NCBI RefSeq assembly: GCF_014839805.1
Contig: NC_051129.1
Coordinates: forward strand, 4,344,920-4,408,919
Origin: Manduca sexta
Taxonomy: Eukaryota > Arthropoda > Insecta > Lepidoptera > Sphingidae
DNA length: 64,000 nucleotides
Direction: 5' to 3'
The notes beneath the pieces were generated by a model. That model was not told the DNA's origin. It did not search any database and worked only from the letters and a program-made list of their open reading frames with translations. Made by a program: the position numbers and the translations under genes. Of this stretch, positions 1 through 12,432 are shown piece by piece (positions within the stretch are counted from its first letter, which is position 1; each line of letters begins with the position of its first letter).

Positions 1-858
1 CGAAATCCGTGTGCAAATGGGAAATACGCGAATACGATTATCAGAAAGTCGATAGTGAGCCTGAAGTCGGAGAATTCTTCTCCGGCGACAGCTACATTAT
101 TCGATGGGAGTACCAAATTACAGTGTCTGGTCGAGAGTTGAACGGAAAGCCTTCGAAACACAACGTGACGGGTCGAGATCGGTGCGCATACTTCTGCTGG
201 CAGGGGAAAGATGCGACGTCCAACGAGAAAGGCGCCGCTGCGTTGCTCACGGTCGAGTTGGACAAGGAAAAGGGGCCACAAGTGCGCGTCGCCCAGGGCA
301 ACGAACCGCCCGCCTTCCTCAATCTCTTCCAGGGCAACTTGGTCATCCATCAGGGCAAGCGGGACGTCGACAAAAGTCGATACAGGTTGTTCGTCACTCG
401 CGGTAACGTGTCCAACGAGGCGTACTTAGTGCAGGTTTCGTGTTCCGTGCGTCAACTACGCAGCCGCGGCTCGATGCTTCTAGTCGATACGGAGAAAGGA
501 TGCCTTTACATCTGGCACGGCTCCCGAAGCCTCAAGCACACGAAGAACGTAGCGATAGAGTTGGCGAACAAAATGATCGCTAGGAAAACGAACTACTTAT
601 ACAGCGGTGATTGGAAGATCACCGAAGTGAGGGAGGGCGAGGAGCCCAAAGAGGTGCTGGAAGCGTTGGGCGTCGCGAACAAGCAGTCGTACAACTCGGT
701 GATGAGCGGCGGCAAGGAGTCGGGCGGCGACGTGACGCCTCGGCTGTTCCACTTCACGGACCTCAGCGGTCAGTTCGAAGCCAACGAGGTGTTGCACGAA
801 CATCTGGTGACACCCTTCCCTTTTGAACAAAAGGAGTTGTATTCGGCTTCGCAACCTG
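1..858 (+). CDS. Supervillin, copy 1: gelsolin-repeat exon, 5' end cut by the window
   Basis: This is the 3' part of the large gelsolin-repeat exon seen complete at 45916-47585. The frame begins at base 3 and runs to a GT donor at 859. The protein includes segments such as CAYFCWQGKDAT and GCLYIWHGSRSLKHT, which match gelsolin-like repeats of the supervillin/villin family. Compared with the other copy it has Ser for Pro after LVQV and lacks 12 bases near 792, removing Ser-Pro-Leu-Arg after EVL. Supervillin is a peripheral membrane protein that links actin and myosin II to the membrane. It may not be a separate gene if this contig is an allele of the one at 37940-49728. Confidence 0.9.
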
Positions 859-943
859 GTAAGGATTATAACATTTTTAAAACATTAATATTTATGTAAA
901 TGGTTCGGCTTAGTGCAGTATTAATTTTATTTTGTATTCACAG

Positions 944-1042
944 CTTTATTCCTGTTGGACGACGGCAAAAACGTGTGGCTGTGGCAAGGATGGTGGCCTC
1001 GGGGCGAAGACGGGGAGCTGGAGTCCGCGGAGATTAACACTG
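944..1042 (+). CDS. Supervillin, copy 1: short gelsolin-repeat exon
   Basis: The exon lies between an AG acceptor at 942-943 and a GT donor at 1043. It continues the codon split at 858 and reads ALFLLDDGKNVWLWQGWWP, a gelsolin-repeat core strand with the characteristic W-x-W-Q-G pattern. Its length of 99 bases equals that of the exon at 47673-47771. Confidence 0.88.
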
Positions 1043-1259
1043 GTAAGTTCAAAAAATCGCAACCACATTGTTGTCAATCCATGGGTTCAGGCAAAAAAAT
1101 TTACAATTTATTGTATAATAAAACTCTATTTAATTTAAAATTTATTTTTATTGGACATAAAAGCTTTATTGGACGTTTATATTATCTAATTTACCATGAT
1201 CTAAGTCACCAGCTCAATCGATTTGTTGTTTTTAACGATACCTATGTGTTTGGTTGCAG

Positions 1260-1495
1260 GTGTGGGCGCGTTCGCGGCGCGGTGGCAAGCTCTGCGCGCG
1301 GCGGCGCTCGGCTCGGCGCTCGAGTACGTGCGCGTGTCCAGCGACCACCGCGACCAGCGCAACCAGGACGACCAGCGACCGTCGCGCGACCAGCCCGACG
1401 TGCGCGTGGTGGTCGCCGGCCTCGAGCCGCGCGCCTTCACCGACCTGTTCGACATATGGACCGACCACGACCTCGCCGCCGAGGCCAATATCGCC
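1260..1495 (+). CDS. Supervillin, copy 1: last gelsolin-repeat exon
   Basis: The acceptor TTGCAG ends at 1259 and the donor GTAAGT begins at 1496. The 236-base exon restores the split codon and ends in phase 0, as in the other copy. It codes for the helix of the last gelsolin repeat (AFAARWQALRAAALGSALEY) and a charged segment. The exon is far more GC-rich than its flanks. Confidence 0.87.
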
Positions 1496-2131
1496 GTAAG
1501 TGATCCTTATTGCCTTACACTTAAGGTTACGGTCCGCTTACCCAATGCAAATTACGAATACTTTAGGTGGTGTGCCGGTTTTGGATGTATATGTTGTAAA
1601 TACAGGCTATGTTGAGCGTAAAAGTGCAATATAAGTTTAGAAAATGTATTGTCCATTGCACTGTCTCTTCAGAATGGGTTTTGAATATACGCGGACTAAA
1701 TAATCGAGAGAGTAGAAAGTCGATTTGTTCGTATTACAACAAAAAGCCTCATTGGTCCTTCGAACGGAATTGCTAAATTGATGTTTATGAAACAAATTAC
1801 GACATACTTAAAGAAAGTTTTATGGGAAAATATTATCAATATTGGCCATTTAGAATTGAGTCATATTATTTACACACTTTGATCATGTATATATTTAAAG
1901 CCAATGTATATATATACATAATAAACGGACTGAAAATTAAGCACGATGCGATTTGTAAATATGCTACCCTTCACTGCGGATCACGATGCACGGTGTCCTA
2001 CTTAGTACCGGCTTTAAGGCTCCCCAGAGGTACTAGGTTCTAGTGAAGGAGGAGGGGCGAAGGCTCTCGCCCCACCCCTCGGCACGTACGCTGTACAGTG
2101 GGCAGGGTAGTTGAGGTGTGGGTGGTTGCAG

Positions 2132-2289
2132 ACGGGGCACAAGGCGGGCGCGGTGACGAGCGGCGCGGGCGAGCTGTCGCGCATGCGCGGCGCGGGCGCG
2201 CTGCCGCTGGCCGCGCTGCAGCGCCGCCCGCTGCCCGACCACGTCGACCCGCACCACCTCGAGAAACATCTCTCGAACAGGACTTCCTG
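2132..2289 (+). CDS. Supervillin, copy 1: headpiece exon with a one-base frameshift
   Basis: This exon encodes the first half of the villin headpiece (LPDHVDPHHLEKHL). It is 158 bases long against 162 in the other copy. Three bases are missing in a Leu run, and one C is missing near 2274, so the frame shifts just before the SEQDFL segment. The splice sites are intact. If the base is really absent, this copy cannot make a normal actin-binding headpiece. If it is a consensus error, the exon is normal. Confidence 0.82.
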
Positions 2290-2916
2290 GTACGTACTGC
2301 ACCGCACCGCCACTGCACTCTGCACTTCCACTTCACACCAACAATCCGATCAAAATTATATAAATGCAAATGAAATCATTTTGTACTTCACGTATTGGTC
2401 TATCGCAATTGACTCGTAAGAAGTTTTACTCATATAATTTTTCAGAATATTGGTCTAGCTTTATTGATAGACATGTGTCAATTTCAATTTTCTGGTTCAC
2501 AAATTAAGTAATTCAAAATACCGTCGTATGGTAACGTAATTATTATAATTTTGAACATATGTTATACCATAATTTACTAACTTTGACTTACACTTGACTT
2601 GGTTTGCACCGACACGTTAAATAAAATGCACATGGTGATGGTATTTTCGCTTTGTTTTCAACTGCAAAAAATAAAACGCCAGCTCCCAAAATATATGGAC
2701 TACGGGTGTTTGTCATTTATGTTTTATTTCATTAGTAACTATTCACAAAAAATGCAAGTATTTTAAAATATTTATCATTAAATTGTGTCCCTTCAAAAAT
2801 TTTACATGCATGCCATACCCATAATATTTTTGTTACAGCCTAAATGTCAGACTATTACAAAAAATCGTCGATCATAATATAAATCATAAAATACCTAATG
2901 CATTCTGTTTTTGCAG

Positions 2917-3000
2917 GAGGCTTTCGGTATGACCAAAGATTTCTCAGTTCTGCCCGCTTGGAAGCAGACGAACCTGAAGAAGGACGTCGGCCTGTTTTGA
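2917..3000 (+). CDS. Supervillin, copy 1: terminal headpiece exon
   Basis: The exon follows TTTTGCAG and ends at TGA 2998-3000. It encodes PAWKQTNLKKDVGLF, the hallmark C-terminal actin-binding helix of villin headpieces. It lacks one codon (Glu in MTKEDF) that is present in the other copy. Read on its own it is in frame, but the upstream one-base deletion puts it out of frame with exon 2132-2289. Confidence 0.87.
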   Translation, partial: EAFGMTKDFSVLPAWKQTNLKKDVGLF

Positions 3001-4782
3001 CCGATCTGTCCTCACGCACTCGTTGAATTCGTACACCTCGCGCGCTCGGAGCGGTGCGCCGCCTCGTGCGCAAGGAATAGCGGCCCGGCGGGAACTCAAC
3101 CTCACGGAGAATCGGTTCATATCGATACAAACGTAGTCTAATCGATATCGATGCATTCACTCGTGTCTTACACTCATGAACCGTGATAATACTTTTACTC
3201 GGGCTCGGTCCCGTTCTGCAACGGCGGTATGTCTGTTAGATGTCGATGCGCCCGCTCACGTGCCGCGCTCTCGTTGTTGAAGTATCGATTAAGAAGGTCT
3301 CAATATCATAGTCGAGTTTGACGTTTACTTGTCTCACTCTGTATAGGATAAATATTTTGTACAACTGCAGCTATTTCGTACTTTTTTACTGAATATCCAT
3401 GGATTTGATGAATATAAAAAATAATTATAAGAACACGCTTTAAATTCTATAGTTAAATAAAGAAACTATTGTCGTTTTGTACTAACTAACGGTATGTACC
3501 AAACTATGTATTCGCTCTCGTGATATTTTCATGTAACCGCAGTAGAACTAGACAATATAATTATATATATATAAATGTGGATTTGGACGTTGGAATTGTA
3601 TCGTCGCGTCGGCGTAGAGTGTTGTATATTCATTTGTCGCATCCGTGCTGTTGCGCACGAAACGTGTTTTTGTATATAGTTGTTTTTCATTATTTATTTC
3701 TTAACAGCAATTCTTTGTATTGTATTTTAACGTCAGTTTTAATATGAGTTTGTAAAGTGAAATATTAATTTTGTTTTTAATTTTAGATGTTTGTTTTATA
3801 GTTAGCACCGTGGATGTGACAATGATTTTTAATGGTGATATTTTTCGATGTAAAAACATTCGATTTTGTTGGACAACGCGTAAAGCCAAAGAGATAGCTT
3901 TGATAGCATTGTCGATTGTTGGGATTTTGTTTACGATGTAATGATAAAGAAACGCGGCAGTTCGACAGAATCGAACGTTGTAACGTTTTAGTAAGGCAAA
4001 TGTGTCTGGTCAAGAATGGTTATATGTTATAAAGCGCTAGGTATACAAACACATACTTTACTATAATTATTCGCTTTAGTGGTAGGCTTGTGCGTTGTTG
4101 CGGTTGAAATTGTACACGGAACGTAGCGTTTAGTTTCACGTAAACTGTTGTAAGTGCAAAATGTATTAACAGGTCCATTATAAAGTAAAAATCCTCTATG
4201 ATTATAAAAATATACTTATTTCCAATTTGTGATTACCAAATTAATGTTTAAAACTATTTTAAAGAAATGCAATGATTTTTAAATCACTAATATTTCACTT
4301 ACTGCAATATACGTAGGACAAGATGCAATCAGCGTTCTCGAAGTCAGTACTTGCTAATTAATGTAAAATTTCAACGGCCCAATGCCTATATATTTTAACA
4401 CATCACATATCTTAAATATCTACTCATTGCTAATATTTTATACTGTGCGTTAGGTGGACCATGATAAACTTTTTATATAATACGAACAGTTCCCAATAAC
4501 ATAGCGCTAAATGCTTGACTTTACATTTTGTTGCCAAATTGTTAACTAAAATGTTATTATTTTAATATTGTCACTTACGTCTATGAATGTCGTAAGGGAC
4601 TTTATTAAATTTATTTAATTCTTTGTTATTGTTTTATTAGCTGTTTGCGGACTGAGCCGCGTAATAAATTTGCCAGTATTGTAAGTATGTACTGCCAATG
4701 AGTAGAAGATTAACGATGAAGTCATACCTTAGTTAACTATTAACCGTTTATTTATCTCCTAAGATGCATTTACGGCGAACCT
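3001..4782 (+). other. 3' untranslated and downstream region of supervillin copy 1
   Basis: There is no coding potential here. AATAAA occurs at 3456-3461, with further candidates later. The sequence matches 49729-51517 closely apart from small indels. It stops at the assembly gap. Confidence 0.7.
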
Positions 4783-5282
4783 NNNNNNNNNNNNNNNNNN
4801 NNNNNNNNNNNNNNNNNNNNNNNNNNNNNNNNNNNNNNNNNNNNNNNNNNNNNNNNNNNNNNNNNNNNNNNNNNNNNNNNNNNNNNNNNNNNNNNNNNNN
4901 NNNNNNNNNNNNNNNNNNNNNNNNNNNNNNNNNNNNNNNNNNNNNNNNNNNNNNNNNNNNNNNNNNNNNNNNNNNNNNNNNNNNNNNNNNNNNNNNNNNN
5001 NNNNNNNNNNNNNNNNNNNNNNNNNNNNNNNNNNNNNNNNNNNNNNNNNNNNNNNNNNNNNNNNNNNNNNNNNNNNNNNNNNNNNNNNNNNNNNNNNNNN
5101 NNNNNNNNNNNNNNNNNNNNNNNNNNNNNNNNNNNNNNNNNNNNNNNNNNNNNNNNNNNNNNNNNNNNNNNNNNNNNNNNNNNNNNNNNNNNNNNNNNNN
5201 NNNNNNNNNNNNNNNNNNNNNNNNNNNNNNNNNNNNNNNNNNNNNNNNNNNNNNNNNNNNNNNNNNNNNNNNNNNNNNNNNN
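4783..5282. other. Assembly gap, 500 N
   Basis: The run is exactly 500 N, which is a placeholder for a gap of unknown size. It is the boundary of the contig that carries copy 1. Confidence 0.99.
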
Positions 5283-6143
5283 TTCGATTTTTTCACTAAT
5301 AGTGCTTCTTTACTCCTGCGTGCTTATAGGCTATATTTAACCCGAAAAGTATTTAATCCGGGAAAACCTTATCACGCACCTGCACAGCCCCGGGCAGACG
5401 GTAATAAAATAAAATCGATCGAGTATAATTTTTTTTTATATATTTGACAATATTAAAAGCTTAACGTCTAGTTACTTTAAAACTACGTAATGCAGTCACG
5501 CGAATATGTAAAGTTACTTTACGTAATGCAGTCACGAGAGTATATAAATATTCACTGGATATTTAGATATTGTGTATGAAATATTCTGACCACAATACTA
5601 AGTACGGTGGGTAAGATATTTCAATTTAAATCAATTGATTTATATTTCATTTAGTTATACCGAGAAGTCGGTCTTAACTTTATTACAAGCAATTATTTAT
5701 TTTTCCAGTAGAATAGCAATCGGTATTACGTAAAAAAGATTTATTACAATTTCTTAAAAAATATATTTCTGTATTAAAACAATACCAGGAAACGCATTCT
5801 TTTCCTCAAGAATCAAAGAACGCTGTAATATTCGGATGTCTTTTACACTCCATTCGCTTTGTAAGAAAGGAGTCCCGTCGAAGTACTGACTTTTGTTTTT
5901 GTATGAAACTCTTAGCAAAAAGTTTTTAATTTTTGCTCTACAGAAAATAAGCAATTTATGAAAAGTAGTTTCTTTACGATTTTTTTTTATTATATTCGGA
6001 AGAGAAATGATAACATCGCATAACTTTTTATATTCAAAAAAGGAAAACAGATTCTAAAGAAGCTTTCATTTATTTTTCTTAGATTTATATGTATATTATA
6101 AAAAAATATTTATATTATATATTGTAGATAATATTGATTGCCT
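5283..6143. other. Gene-free stretch with a short tandem repeat
   Basis: AT-rich sequence with no exon-like frame. A unit containing TTACGTAATGCAGTCACG is repeated twice, about 45 bases apart, at roughly 5475-5550. Confidence 0.6.
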
Positions 6144-6240
6144 TAGTGGCGTAGTTGTATTGCGTGCGCGGTATTACAACGACTCTGAGGTCCCGGGTTA
6201 GATTTCCGGGTCGGCTAGTGATTTTGGGTTTGCCTACTTA
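6144..6240 (+). mobile_element. SINE head, family B (tRNA-derived), truncated
   Basis: The segment starts with GTGGCGTAGTTGTATTGCG and has a B-box-like GGGTTAGATTTCC. It matches the head of the longer copy at 9779-10062. Only the tRNA-like part is kept. Confidence 0.7.
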
Positions 6241-9200
6241 GTATATTTTTAATTAATTTTCAACAATCACAGAAACCGAAACGATATTCAAATTGAATTT
6301 TCAAATTTCGAATCTTCCGGACAATCCGTAACGTACCGATACGAAGAGCGCACACTTACGAATTTACTCATAAATCATTATAGGTATGCGGCGGTGTCCG
6401 TCGCAGTGCTGCAAAGCCCCCTCTTGAAATACTGCCGGAACGTCCGGACGCCGGGCTTTTCCGAAAGGCCAGTTCGGGAAATGCGGCGGGCGGGCCGGAC
6501 CGCGCGGCATTCGGCGCAAACTATTCGATAGTGAATTCTTTGTACGTTCTATATTTATATTTATGCATTTTATAGATGGAATTTTATATGTAAGCTTGGC
6601 AAAATTATTTGACTAAACTCGATATGAAACTGTTAAAATGGAATGTCATATACAAAGGCAAAGAAAACTATGAAATTGCCAAAAGTATACGTTCAGTTAT
6701 GTTATGAAACCACAGTGAACTAAATACACCAGGCTGCCATAACTTTTTGCGTTTATAATTATGAACCTTATTACAAGAGACTTACAACTTGTTTTAAGTA
6801 TGTTATACTAAGTAACGGTACTACTCCAAAAGCACTTTAAATGTATACAATGTCTATAGAATAGTGCAGTGTTAGTGTCAGACATATTCGGTCCATAAAG
6901 AGTAGACAAATTATATTGAAATGCAAAGTACATTATTTTAAATGTTATGAATTTATATCAGTCTTAGATATCTGATATCTAATTAATGAAACTGGGTAAT
7001 CCTGCATACTTAAGTAGGCAGACAGAACATAATGATAATTATATAGATCACTAACCTACAAAAAAAAAGAGGACATTTGAGTTCAAATAATAAATGAATC
7101 AGTCATTATAAGTAAAAAAACACTTTAAAATCACGATTAATAAAAGATAACCTTCAAATGCTGAGTAATAAACAACATTAATACTTAGAAAATAGATTAT
7201 AATCTTCGATAATTGTGTACAAATCGATAGTATAGGAAAAATATGTACGCATGTTTAAAATGGCACAAAATATCGAACCTATTTACTACCTACGTATTAT
7301 ACAATTCACTAAAATTACCAACTAACCTCTAATGTTGGAACTTTAATGAAACACGCGACCGTACATTAAATTATGAATTATTCTTGCTATAAACGACACT
7401 CTTCAGTTTTTTATAAAGAAAAACTGCCGTCAATATCCATTTAACATTTCAACGTTGCGGCCATTCGATGGCATGAATCTTTCAGCGATCATCGACTCTA
7501 CATACCTAGTATTACAGTTTAAAATCAAACGCAGTCTAGATTTATATTCTATAACATACAATAAAATACGGGAACGTAATTGAATCGAGACGCAGCTTGT
7601 GGATGTCATCGTTGGCACTCGTAAATTAAATACACTGATCCGGTTACCAGCAGACGTTGAGCTCTATCACTAAACAGTTCTAATCATATGATGGGCCAAA
7701 TTTAATTAGGGATGATAAATTGTCCGATAGAGATATAACGTGCATCGGGTTTACTTGTCACGTATGAGTGTTGTTCAAAACGATTGATTTATGGGTTCAT
7801 ACGGCATAAAGCGGTTCTATTACTGCAGAAATATATCCACCCTTCAGGGATGAAAATATAATAGTGACTAAGTATATTTAAAAAAGTTTTAACGCTGACT
7901 TCAGATTTTCAGAACCAAATATTTTTTTTTTTTAAAATATGTAGTAATATTTGCTAGTAATTTGACTTTTTTACATATTATGTTAAAATTAAAATTGTTA
8001 TGTTAATGAATCTCAATTTAATCTACACGAAAATAATAGCCTATGTCCTATATTATTTCCGAACTGAACAATAAAATAACCTCAAAACGGGAGCGGAACC
8101 GTAACACTAATAACAAAGACACGTGTACACTTTTCACCAGATTCACATTCATGAAACAAGATTTTTAAATCACTAAACAATGTTGATACAACATACAATT
8201 GCACTGACAAAACCGAAGTGTCGTTGGTAAATAAAACTCATTACGATAATGGATAACAGATATCTAATTGTGCTTTAATGCACTGTTCCGATCGATCCGC
8301 TGTCGAGATATTGTTAACGATAACGAATCGTATTATCGACTTTAAATGTAAATAGAGTAGGACGCGAATTCGATCTTTTTGTCACTATTGTTTGTGATCC
8401 TATGCTGTTTTAATAAAAAGTGCAAATGAATTAGCAAATCATTGGACTGTGAAATTAAATAATTTATTTGAATCTGTAAAATGTTGAACATTATTTAGAT
8501 CAAGTAAAATTTTTACTCTACATCAGTGCGGAAAGTTGTTTCTAACAGAGAAGGCTACTAAAATCTAATGTTTTCTTTTGAAATCAGACTAAAGGTATAA
8601 AGAAGGTATATTATACGATACAAGAAAGTAAAATTTTGTTTAAAGCAGTTCATTTAATTATGTACTTTTAAAATAATAAATTTTAATTTCCATACGAGTG
8701 CACAACAGTTTCAGAAATCATTAAGTAATTTTATGATATAAAATGTCCAATATAAGTACTGTTAATTAGTATTAGAAAGAGGAAAGAAAGGAAAAACTAC
8801 CACTTATGCGGAATTCTGTGCGAAGCAAAATATTATAATGAATCAACTAATCAAGTATGCAGCTTGAAAGAATTATAATACATAAAAAAAATATTCCTTG
8901 TAATATAATTATCCACGTCTAATACACTCGTAGATATGTAGTTAAATAAGATGTTAATTAATTATGTGCGGTTTTGTTTCTTTTGCACAGTCACCATCTC
9001 GTCGGTGAGATTTCTTCGGATCCTTTACTCCCCCTTCCCACTTTATTAACTCTCATAATTAATAAACGTCGCCTAAGTAACGTCTCAAGCAAAAGTAATA
9101 TTATAAAATTACCAAATTCGGTATAGTTAAAACCATAAACGAAATTCAAAATACTCATTAACCCGCACAAAGTAAAACAAAAACGGTGAGTTAAACGCCG

Positions 9201-9778
9201 GACAAGTTCATTTCAGCGCATTGTTGCAAACGAGAACGTAGGAAATGTTGAACGGTTCGTGTTGAAGCAAAACAAATACACACTTTCTTACAGGAACCAG
9301 ACTGTGGAGTGAAAATAACTCGTTTATACTAAATTTCAGGTAAACAGTACAGATAAATTGCTTCAGTTCCGTTTTCGTTGTGTAAAAACTGAAAAACAAT
9401 TATATACGTATACAGTTACATTAAAAAGATGTTGATATGAATTTGTCGTTAAAATTTGCACCATAATACATGTTACTATAAAATCTATTTTCAATTGATT
9501 TATCGTTTTTATTTAGTTACAGCTATAGCATTGTAATATCGTAATCACTCCTTGTAGTTAAAGAAAATAAAGTATTTTAATATCTTTAGCAATGAGGAAA
9601 AGATAAATACATTAATTAAGTACCCAATAATAAGCATATAAAATAAAGTTTTGCATGATTGATTAAGTTTCGGATAACATAGGGGAAAGCCTCGTATTAT
9701 CTTTATTTATCTTTTATTATCCTTCATATTTATTATTGCCCTTAATAATCATAATGGTAATAGATATCTTATTCTTGT
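6241..9778. other. Gene-free AT-rich DNA
   Basis: I see no exon or element of known type. The only compositional feature is a GC-rich patch at about 6385-6525, rich in CCGG and CGCC words, which resembles patches near 17140 and 17750. Confidence 0.5.
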
Positions 9779-10062
9779 CCAGGTGGCGTAGTCGTAGTAC
9801 TTGCGCGGTACGGCAGCGCTCTGAGGTCCTGGGTTAGACTCCCGAGTCGGGCAGTGTTATTCGGGTTTTTCTGCTCAGTATCAGCTCGGAGTCTGGAATT
9901 TATGCCCGATATGGCGATAGGCTCGCTCCCTATCACATCATGGGATGGAACACACTTGGCGAAAAGTAGGTACCCTAGTTGCGCTTTTGCATACCCCTTC
10001 AGGGGTAAATGTTTTGATGTGTGTTTGAAATCTTTTTCTAAAAAACAAAAAAAAAATAAACC
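9779..10062 (+). mobile_element. SINE, family B, near full length
   Basis: The element starts AGGTGGCGTAGTCGTAGTAC and has a B-box region (GGTCCTGGGTTAGACTCCC). Its body contains ATGGCGATAGGCTCGCTCCC and CCCCTTCAGGGGTAAATG, and it ends in an A-rich tail at 10036-10062. Closely similar sequences are widely dispersed in Lepidoptera. RNA polymerase III transcription is inferred from the tRNA-like head. Confidence 0.8.
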
Positions 10063-10380
10063 TATGATTTTGAAACTATAATAAGTACGTAATACAGCAA
10101 ACGGGTTGTCCTTTGACCATTCATATCGAGCGCCGGAAATATTGCACGACGAAATGTGAGCGAACACGTTACACCTGTGCCCACCCCTTGTGTACACAAG
10201 TGTGACGGTAAGCAAGTAAACAAACAGCTTAGCAAACAATTACTGAACCGTTAACCAATAAGTTTGCACTATCGATGAATGAGATAAGCGGAACAATACT
10301 ATCGCACGATTAAGTAATAAATTAACTTTGTGCTCAATCGATAGCACCTGTGTGTTTGAATTATGATTATGCACGTATTG

Positions 10381-10707
10381 CAAAGCGGCGATAGTCTAGT
10401 TGACTGTGGATCGGACTGCCGCGACGAATGTCCGCAGGTTCAAAACCGACGACACACCTCTAACTTTTCTAAAAATTATGCGGGTATTCTTTGTGAATTA
10501 TCGCTTGATTTAACGGTGAAGGAATACATCGTGAGGAAACCTGCATACTTGAGAAGTTTTCTATAGGAATTATGAGGGTGTGTGAAGTCTACGAATCCGC
10601 ATTAGACCAGCGTGGTAGACTAAGGCCTAATCCCTCTAATTAGTAGATGAGGCCTGTGCCTAGAAATGGGACAGTACAATACAGGGCTGATATTATTATT
10701 ATTTATT
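10381..10707 (+). mobile_element. SINE, family A (tRNA-derived), with target duplication
   Basis: The head has an A-box-like GGCGATAGTCTAGTTG and a B-box-like GGTTCAAAACC. The body includes GTGAGGAAACCTGCA and GACCAGCGTGGTAGACTAAG, and the tail is a TATTATTATT run. It is flanked by ACGTATTG at 10373-10380 and 10708-10715. This family (Metulj/HaSE type) is common in Lepidoptera. It is in the opposite orientation to most other copies in the window. Confidence 0.85.
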
Positions 10708-10715
10708 ACGTATTG

Positions 10716-12344
10716 AAAACGTAATTTATATAATTGATGTAAACACTATGTGGGCGGGTAGTAAATTAGTATCTAATTCATTGATAAGTTCCAGAAATAG
10801 GCTCAGATATGTATATATGCGAAGTTCTAATAAATAATAATCAAATTTCTTAGTCATAACCTAGCGATGTATCTGTACGAATAAAAAGCATACTATTTTG
10901 GTCTGGTAATCACAATACTTCTCAATAACTACGCAATTATATTGACATTATTAAAACCTACACAAGTGTTTTTAAAATTGCAGTCTATCATTTCGTAGTT
11001 TTGTTTATCAAAGCTAAATTCTGAATCGAATGCACCAAATGCATTTTAACAGGCCTTGTTATTCACAAAAGAAGACTTCTTGAAAAGTAATCATGATTGC
11101 ATTTTATCCCGAAAAGTACTTTTAGGTATTAGAACCCTGAGCCATCTAGATATGATTGCAAGTGTTAGCAAGGTATTTCCAGTTCCTAACTAAATAACAG
11201 ACACAAGACGTACGAAATTAATGCAGACGCAGTAAATCTGTTTTATCGTTCGGAAAGTAGTGATACGGTGCCCCTCTGATTAATGTACGAACGAACTGCG
11301 GTGTCGTAAACATCACGCTATTAAATCATTAAAAGCGAACGCGCGCGAATTGTAGATTTTCATCGCGTTAGGTCTAATATTAAAAAATGAGAAGCACTGA
11401 TACCGTATTTAAAGCAATTTATAGTGCCAATTTATATATGAAGACCATACGTATATGTACTACAGATACTTTCGGAATCTTCTTGAAGATAAACTTACTT
11501 TAAAATAAAACTATTTTGAGGACTTTATCGCAGTTTTTTATATTATAATTTTCTCCTGACATTTCGAAGACTTTGCAGCCTTCATGGTCACGGGGGGACT
11601 GAGTTGGTCATCCGCAAAGTCAAATTACAATATCTAACTACATTTTAGAATAAAAAAAAATACATATTTTATTTTGATTAATTTACTCGCAATAAAGTTC
11701 CTAATGTCTAATCTACAGACAGCTGCAAATGAATAAAAATAGTAATTTTCGCAATAATGTAATTAAATCAACCTTTATTTTTGAAATTTGCCTTTCAATA
11801 AAGTCAATATACAACAGCTCCAAATTCCCCTTTCACTGATTTATTATTAAATAACGCCACCTCCACACCGAAGTATCCTTTGACACGTCACAACACGACA
11901 TTCGCAAGCGTATCGCCCGCCGGGATATGAAAGGCTCCGCGTACTTTGTTTTGTTATCTAGTGCCTCGAATGGGGACGGTATCTGCTACCCCTCGTTAAT
12001 GAACGGCGACACTTTGTAAGGACTCGTGTACAATGTTGCCAATCCTTTTGAGATATCTCGTGTTGCGTATGAGGGTGCGTTTACTAGTCCACTATTTGGT
12101 AACTATATGGCCTTGGAAAAAACTTTAATTATTGAAAACACTTACTTTTCGTATTGCACGATGATTATTATTTTAAAAGGTATATTTTAATTAATCACTT
12201 ATAAAGAAAATCAGCTTTCGAATTAAGTTTATTTTTAATGCAAACATGTTGGAACAAGTATCGGTCTTATAAAATGGTTTACATCGACGATAAAGAAAAC
12301 TTAAGATAATTAAAATGTTACCCACACTCACATCTTTTATTCCC
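10716..12344. other. Gene-free AT-rich DNA
   Basis: No splice-bounded coding frame or recognised repeat is visible. Confidence 0.5.
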
Positions 12345-12432
12345 GAAGAGGTAGGCAGAAACGCAACTGTTGCACCCATTTTACGCCGTGTGTATTCCGT
12401 CCCATGATGTGATATAGGGCGAACCGGGCACA
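12345..12432 (-). mobile_element. SINE family B fragment
   Basis: Read on the - strand it contains GCCCTATATCACATCATGGG followed by an old match to the family B body. Only the 3' half remains. Confidence 0.6.

Larger units (their letters stand above)
1..4782. repeat. Near-identical second copy of 46716-51517
   Basis: Base 1 aligns with 46716 and base 4782 with 51517. The match is nearly complete through exons, introns, 3' untranslated region and downstream DNA. Most differences are single substitutions, homopolymer length changes and a few small deletions. One intron patch (about 1735-1960) is much more diverged. The copy ends exactly where a 500-N gap starts, while the other copy continues into unique sequence. 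Identity that extends into non-coding DNA means a very recent duplication or, more likely, the second haplotype of a heterozygous individual left in the scaffold. Confidence 0.95.

Noticed and set aside
955..1503. Arg-rich 182-codon open frame spanning an exon and its introns (also 47684-48232)
   Set aside because: It crosses clear splice sites and is a wrong-frame reading of the GC-rich exon.
4748..5447. Open frames made mainly of X
   Set aside because: They only run through the N gap. The same applies at 21136-21765 and 44477-45234.
6144..6240. A tRNA gene
   Set aside because: The A- and B-box-like sequences belong to a SINE head. There is no full cloverleaf, and the longer copy at 9779 has a SINE body and A tail.
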